A stretch of DNA of 9,336 bases from Chloroflexota bacterium (lineage in GTDB: Bacteria > Chloroflexota > Dehalococcoidia > Dehalococcoidales > RBG-16-60-22). Under the pieces are notes generated by a model. It was not told the DNA's origin. It did not search any database and worked only from the letters and a program-made list of their open reading frames with translations. The stretch covers positions 1 through 9,336 of the forward strand of contig VGOH01000040.1 of the NCBI GenBank assembly GCA_016875955.1, in the 5' to 3' direction. Each line of letters begins with the position of its first letter. Within the stretch, counting starts at the first letter, position 1. The position numbers and the translations under genes were made by a program. Of this stretch, positions 6,047 through 9,336 are shown one piece after another.

Positions 6047-6075
6047 ATCGGTGAGACCGGTTCAGAGGAGGCGCG

Positions 6076-6984
6076 GTGAAAGAAGAAATCAACAGCTTTC
6101 TGAATTATCTGGCCGTGGAGAAGGGATTTTCCGGCAACACGCTGGACGCTTACCGGAATGACCTGAGCCAGCTGGCCGCCTTCGCCGGGGAAGAGGCGGC
6201 CAAAGCCGGCGGTACACCGGCATGGGCCAATTTCAACCGCCAGGCCATGCTGAGCTACATGCTGAATTTAAAAGAGAGGAACTACGCCGCGACCACCATC
6301 GCCCGCAAGGTGGCGGCGGCACGCTCTTTTTTCAGCTTTTTGAAGTCGGAAGGCATCATCAAGACAGACCCGACCGAGAATATGAGCTCGCCGAGCGCGG
6401 GAAAGTCGCTGCCCAAGCCCATTTCCATCAGCCAGGTGCGCCAGCTGCTGGAACAACCGACCAAGTCGAACACGCTGGAAGCCAAGAGGGATAAGGCCAT
6501 GCTGGAGCTGCTCTACGCTTCCGGTATGCGCATCAGCGAACTGGTCTCATTGAACCTGGGGGATGTCAACACCGCAGAGGGGTTTGTCAGGTGTTTCGGC
6601 AAGGGGCACAAGGAACGCATCGTGCCCATTTACGAGCAGGCGGCCCGGTCAGTCAAGGAATATGCTGAGGAAACGCGCCCCAAGCTGGCCCACAAAAAGG
6701 GGGAGGTCGCCCTCTTTCTCAATCCCCGCGGCGACCGCCTGACCCGGCAGGGTTTCTGGCAGAAGCTAAAGGAGTATGCCAGAGCGGCGGGCCTGGGCAG
6801 CCAGGTAAGCCCGCACACATTGCGGCATAGCTTTGCCACCCATATGCTGAGCGGCGGCGCTGACCTGCGCGCGGTACAGGAACTTCTGGGACATGCCAAT
6901 ATCTCCACCACGCAGGTCTATACTCACCTCACCAGCGAGCATGTCCGCCGCACCTATGAAAGGTCGCACCCGAGGGCAAAGTAA
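6076..6984 (+). CDS. Xer-type tyrosine recombinase (XerC/XerD family)
   Basis: A 302-residue site-specific recombinase, the usual length for XerC/XerD, which resolve chromosome dimers at dif. The N-terminal SAM-like core-binding domain spans about 1-105 (FLNYLAVEKGFSGNTLDAYR). The catalytic domain has the full active set: Arg152 (ASGMRISELVSL), Lys176 (GKGHKERIVP), His247 and Arg250 (HTLRHSFATHML), His273 (LGHANISTTQ) and the nucleophile Tyr282 (VYTHL). The GTG start has AGAGGAGG just upstream, and the frame is closed by a TGA 24 bases before it. Sequence alone does not separate XerC from XerD, and a lone Xer serving both roles is possible. It is the first gene of a plus-strand operon and directly follows dif-like repeats. 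High GC unlike the adjacent AT-rich island argues that it is a resident gene rather than the island's integrase. Confidence 0.93.
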   Translation: MKEEINSFLNYLAVEKGFSGNTLDAYRNDLSQLAAFAGEEAAKAGGTPAWANFNRQAMLSYMLNLKERNYAATTIARKVAAARSFFSFLKSEGIIKTDPTENMSSPSAGKSLPKPISISQVRQLLEQPTKSNTLEAKRDKAMLELLYASGMRISELVSLNLGDVNTAEGFVRCFGKGHKERIVPIYEQAARSVKEYAEETRPKLAHKKGEVALFLNPRGDRLTRQGFWQKLKEYARAAGLGSQVSPHTLRHSFATHMLSGGADLRAVQELLGHANISTTQVYTHLTSEHVRRTYERSHPRAK

Positions 6985-7025
6985 CCGCATAAGCTGACCT
7001 GAAGTTTATAGAGGAGTGACGATAT

Positions 7026-7289
7026 ATGCCAAAGAAGACTAGGCGCGGCAGGGCTTTCCGCAGCAAGAAAAAAAGGGCCATACGGCCAGAGATCCCGGTT
7101 ACTACAGCCATGCCGGCGACTGCTGGAGTAGCCGCACCCTCCGTTACCACCCCGTCACCCGGTGTCCATGCCGCCAAGACAAAGGTTACGGCAGTAAAAT
7201 ACCCCTATGTTCTCGCTGAACTGTATCGCATTGGCATTCTGGCCGGGGTAATAGTGGTCATCCTCATTATACTGGCACTGGTTCTGTAA
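7026..7289 (+). CDS. Small tail-anchored membrane protein, unknown function
   Basis: An 87-residue protein with three zones: a very basic N-terminus (KKTRRGRAFRSKKKRAIR, residues 3-20), a Pro/Ala/Thr-rich low-complexity linker (21-58), and a single C-terminal hydrophobic helix (about 67-87) that ends at the last residue. The basic end should face the cytoplasm, where it could bind nucleic acid, phospholipid or ribosomes. The ATG is preceded by GAGGAGTGA at good spacing. It lies 41 bases after the recombinase gene and 22 before pcm on the same strand, so it is almost surely co-transcribed. I recognise no family. Confidence 0.7.
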   Translation: MPKKTRRGRAFRSKKKRAIRPEIPVTTAMPATAGVAAPSVTTPSPGVHAAKTKVTAVKYPYVLAELYRIGILAGVIVVILIILALVL

Positions 7290-7311
7290 TATTTTTCGCC
7301 TGGCGGTAAGA

Positions 7312-7950
7312 ATGGACTTTGCAGCCGAAAGAGCCAGGTTAATTGAGCACATTAGTCGGGAAATAAAGGACAGGCGTGTCCTTGAGGTCATGGCCCGCAT
7401 CCCCCGTGAGATGTTTGTGCCGGAGGAAAATCGCCACCTTGCCTATGAAGATATACCGCTGCCCATCGGCCTGGACCAGACCATCTCTCAGCCATTCATC
7501 ATCGCCCTGATGACCGAAGCACTGGAACTGACCGGCAAGGAAAAGGTGCTGGAAATCGGGACGGGCAGCGGCTATCAGGCCGCGGTTCTCGCCGGCCTGG
7601 CACGCCGGGTGGTTACCGTGGAGCGTTTGCCCAGGCTGGCCGAAACCGCCAGAAAGGTGCTGGATAGCCTGGGCTACAATAATATTAAAATACAGCTCTC
7701 AGGAGAAACGCTGGGCTGGCCGGAAGGAGCCCCTTATGAGGCGATACTGGTTACCGCCGGCGCACCCAGGGTGCCGTCGGAGCTGGTGGCACAGCTGGCT
7801 ATCGGCGGACGGATGGTCATCCCGGTGGGCTCGCGCTACCTTCAGGAGCTGGTGAAAATTACCCGCCAGAAAAGAAAAAACAAGATTGAAAATCTGGGCG
7901 GTTGCCGCTTTGTCTCCCTTATCGGCAAAGGCGCCTGGGAAGACGAATAG
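7312..7950 (+). CDS. pcm: Protein-L-isoaspartate O-methyltransferase
   Basis: A 212-residue class I SAM-dependent methyltransferase, the usual length for bacterial Pcm, which methylates isoaspartyl residues in aged proteins so they can return to normal aspartyl bonds in the cytoplasm. Family signatures are ARIPREMFVPE (28-38), the substrate loop QTISQP (56-61), motif I VLEIGTGSGYQAAVLA (79-94), acidic residue Glu104 after VVTV that should bind the SAM ribose, and LGWPEGAPYEAILVTAGAP (134-152). The segment usually reading GDGT before LGWPE is SGET here, so the usual Asp is replaced, and the tail reads FVSLIGKGAW rather than the more usual FVPLIGKxGW. Neither change removes the SAM pocket. The ribosome binding site is weak (GGCGGTAAGA directly before ATG). 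The gene sits in the recombinase operon. Confidence 0.92.
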   Translation: MDFAAERARLIEHISREIKDRRVLEVMARIPREMFVPEENRHLAYEDIPLPIGLDQTISQPFIIALMTEALELTGKEKVLEIGTGSGYQAAVLAGLARRVVTVERLPRLAETARKVLDSLGYNNIKIQLSGETLGWPEGAPYEAILVTAGAPRVPSELVAQLAIGGRMVIPVGSRYLQELVKITRQKRKNKIENLGGCRFVSLIGKGAWEDE

Positions 7951-7972
7951 CCATTATCGACAAGGAGGATAG

Positions 7973-8521
7973 ATGGAAGTCCTGGAAGCAATTAAAACCC
8001 GCAGAAGCATTCGTAAGTACAAATCAGACCCGGTGGCTGATAGAACACTGGCAACAGTGCTTGAAGCAGCCCGCCAGGCACCGTCCTGGGCGAACACCCA
8101 GTGCTGGCACTTGGTGGTGGTGCGGGACGCGGAGACCAAGGGCAAACTCTCCGATACGCTTAATGAGACCAACCCCGCCAGAGATGCCCTCCGGAATGCG
8201 CCGCTGGTCATCGTTGCCTGCGCCGAGACGGGCAAGGCCGGCTACAAGGAGGGTCAGGTGATGACAGATAAGGGCGACTGGTTCATGTTTGACGTCGCCC
8301 TGGCGATGCAGAACCTGGTGCTGGCCGCCCATTCGCTCGGGCTGGGCACGGTGTACGTGGGGCGCTTTGACGCTAAAAAAGTCGCCAGTATCTTATCGCT
8401 GCCCGAGGGATACCGCGTGGTGGTGATGACCCCGCTCGGTTACCCCGCGGAAACAAAAGAGCCCAGGCCGAGAAAAGAGCTTGGAGAGTTCGTCCATTAT
8501 GATAAATGGGGCGCGGAATAG
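7973..8521 (+). CDS. Nitroreductase-family FMN-dependent oxidoreductase
   Basis: A 182-residue flavoprotein of the nitroreductase fold, which usually forms homodimers with one FMN per interface and uses NAD(P)H to reduce varied substrates. FMN-contact signatures are RRSIRKY (10-16), APSWANTQCWHLVVV (36-50) and the long helix region FDVALAMQNLVLAAHSLGLGTVYVG (about 106-130), whose GLGT(V/C)-type turn is a family mark. The C-terminal PLGYP (154-158) and RPRKELGEFVHYDKWG (165-180) resemble short anaerobe nitroreductases described as iodotyrosine-deiodinase- or NADH-dehydrogenase-like; the natural substrate cannot be given. The start has AAGGAGG five bases before ATG. It starts 22 bases after pcm and is followed 6 bases later by the next gene, so it is co-transcribed. 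Confidence 0.9.
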   Translation: MEVLEAIKTRRSIRKYKSDPVADRTLATVLEAARQAPSWANTQCWHLVVVRDAETKGKLSDTLNETNPARDALRNAPLVIVACAETGKAGYKEGQVMTDKGDWFMFDVALAMQNLVLAAHSLGLGTVYVGRFDAKKVASILSLPEGYRVVVMTPLGYPAETKEPRPRKELGEFVHYDKWGAE

Positions 8522-8532
8522 GGCACGGTGCC
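8522..8532 (+). repeat. Short inverted repeat over the spoIIM-like start
   Basis: GGCAC-G-GTGCC is a perfect 5+1+5 inverted repeat starting directly after the nitroreductase stop and containing the GTG candidate start at 8528. A hairpin there could affect choice between GTG 8528 and ATG 8534. A one-base loop is sterically poor, so duplex-DNA recognition or chance is likelier. Confidence 0.25.
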
Positions 8533-9082
8533 GATGAGCTATCAAAGGTGGATTCTGGTGGCGGTGGGGCTGTTTGCCCTCGGCATGGCGCTGGGCCTGG
8601 CCATGCCCGAGAACACCGCCGATGTCCTGGCTGAAGACCTGGCCGCTATTGAAAAGCTGGCCGGATTAATGGGCCCGTTTAAAATCTCCACGGTGGTTTT
8701 CATCTTCCTCAAAAACGTCTCCGCCCTGCTCTTCAGCTTCATCTTCAGCCCGTTGCTATGCCTGGTGCCGGTCCTGGCACTGACGGTCAATGGCTGGCTG
8801 CTCTCTTTCGTATCCGCCACGGTTATAAAGCAGGAATCGGTCGGCATACTTCTGGCCGGCCTGCTGCCACACGGCGTGTTTGAAATCCCGGCATTGATTA
8901 TCGGCGAGGCGGCAGCGCTCAGCTTCGGCACGATGGCCATAATCGCCCTTGTTTCCAGGAAGCGAAGAGTCCAGTTGCCCCTCAACCTGAAACAAAACAT
9001 CAGGTATATGGTGCTGGCCTTTGCTCTGCTTCTGCCCGCGGCTGTCATTGAAACCTATATCACGCCGCTCTTGCTCGGCTAA
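8528..9082 (+). CDS. SpoIIM-like (stage II sporulation protein M family) membrane protein
   Basis: A 184-residue integral membrane protein. Hydrophobic segments lie at about 7-27, 52-76, 79-101, 105-125, 128-142 and 161-183. The family signature is LLPHGVFEIPALIIGEAAAL (113-132), with HG-FE-P residues within the membrane region, and the ending PAAVIETYITPLLLG (169-183) is also typical. In Bacillus SpoIIM works with SpoIID and SpoIIP in septal peptidoglycan thinning during engulfment, but the family is widespread in non-spore-formers and archaea, where its role is unknown. Nothing else here suggests sporulation, so the name should not imply it. Start choice is GTG 8528 or ATG 8534; neither has a strong Shine-Dalgarno sequence, and translation may be coupled to the nitroreductase gene that ends 6 bases before. 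Confidence 0.82.
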   Translation: MPMSYQRWILVAVGLFALGMALGLAMPENTADVLAEDLAAIEKLAGLMGPFKISTVVFIFLKNVSALLFSFIFSPLLCLVPVLALTVNGWLLSFVSATVIKQESVGILLAGLLPHGVFEIPALIIGEAAALSFGTMAIIALVSRKRRVQLPLNLKQNIRYMVLAFALLLPAAVIETYITPLLLG

Positions 9083-9096
9083 GGAGGTGGACTATC

Positions 9097-9336
9097 ATGA
9101 ACGAGTTAGGCCTGGCAGTGCCTTTCTGGCTCCTGGCGCTCATCTGGATGGCCAAGACCATCTGGCTGGTCATCATCTGCACCCTGCTCGCCTGGCTGGG
9201 TATCTGCGTCTTTGACGTGCTGACCCCCAGCATCCCCCACCGCCAGCGTCTCGGCGAAAGCCCGGTGGCCACCGGACTGTTCATCGCCGGCTTCTTCATC
9301 CTTACCGGACTGGTCATCCATGGGGCGCTGACGGCA
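9097..9336 (+). CDS. DUF350-like integral membrane protein, N-terminal part (3' end outside window)
   Basis: An open frame starts with ATG at 9097, preceded by AAGGAGGTGG at 9081-9090, one of the strongest ribosome binding sites in the window. It runs 80 codons to the window edge without a stop. The sequence has a first long hydrophobic stretch (MNELGLAVPFWLLALIWMAK onward, to about residue 40), a polar loop LTPSIPHRQRLGES, then VATGLFIAGFFILTGLVIHG, which resembles the Ala/Gly-rich helix of DUF350 proteins. DUF350 proteins are small four-helix membrane proteins of unknown function. It follows the SpoIIM-like gene by 14 bases and is probably its co-transcribed partner. The family call is tentative. 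Confidence 0.65.
   Translation, partial: MNELGLAVPFWLLALIWMAKTIWLVIICTLLAWLGICVFDVLTPSIPHRQRLGESPVATGLFIAGFFILTGLVIHGALTA

Larger units (their letters stand above)
5143..6060. other. AT-rich island between divergent gene blocks
   Basis: Hand counts of G+C per 60-base line give 18/60 at 5461-5520, 20/60 at 5221-5280 and 23/60 at 5641-5700, compared with 38/60 at 6361-6420 in the recombinase gene. The stretch separates the minus-strand uvrC block from the plus-strand recombinase block. It contains one small intact gene and one broken gene that form a toxin-antitoxin-like pair, plus AT-rich promoter DNA at both ends. The composition shift suggests horizontal acquisition. I see no transposase and no target-site duplication, so I do not call it a mobile element. 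Confidence 0.6.

Noticed and set aside
6047..6060. CGGT-GAG-ACCG hairpin in the recombinase leader as a riboswitch or attenuator
   Set aside because: A four-base stem with a three-base loop and no alternative structure is too little to support regulation.
5143..6075. tRNA, CRISPR array or insertion sequence in the island
   Set aside because: I found no cloverleaf-like arms, no regularly spaced repeats beyond the two 14-base copies, and no transposase fragment or target-site duplication.

Overview
The window looks like a chromosomal piece of a moderately GC-rich anaerobic bacterium. Taken together, three things point towards a Chloroflexota/Dehalococcoidia-like lineage: a DMSO-reductase-family molybdoenzyme, a stand-alone corrinoid (B12) methionine-synthase-type reactivation domain, and a SpoIIM-like membrane protein in a housekeeping cluster. 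This is an inference from gene content; no rRNA or other marker here settles it.

Layout. Positions 1-732 (+) hold the C-terminal third of a molybdopterin oxidoreductase. It ends 10 bases from the end of a convergent minus-strand block (743-5094). In transcription order that block is uvrC (nucleotide excision repair), a TGS-domain GTPase (1-base gap), a small zinc-ribbon protein, a two-helix membrane protein and the B12 activation-domain protein.

Positions about 5143-6060 form an AT-rich island: hand counts of 60-base lines give 30-38% GC, against 63% in a sample from the next gene. It is absent from a plain ATG ORF list because its genes are small or broken. It holds a 59-codon gene with a good ribosome binding site, overlapped by 8 bases by a 175-codon reading frame that is interrupted by an in-frame TGA at codon 57. 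The pair has the organisation of a toxin-antitoxin module, and the second frame resembles TumE/DUF6516-type proteins. I read it as a decayed, probably acquired cassette.

From 6076 to the window end, six plus-strand genes are tightly packed: a Xer-type tyrosine recombinase, a small tail-anchored membrane protein, an isoaspartyl methyltransferase (Pcm), a nitroreductase-family flavoprotein, a SpoIIM-like membrane protein and a DUF350-like membrane protein cut by the window edge. They look like one operon driven by a promoter at 5997-6024. That promoter lies in two 14-bp direct repeats, each of which contains a sequence close to the XerD half of a dif site.

The most interesting places are the interrupted toxin-antitoxin-like pair and the dif-like repeats just upstream of the recombinase gene. 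Everything else is ordinary housekeeping or redox content.
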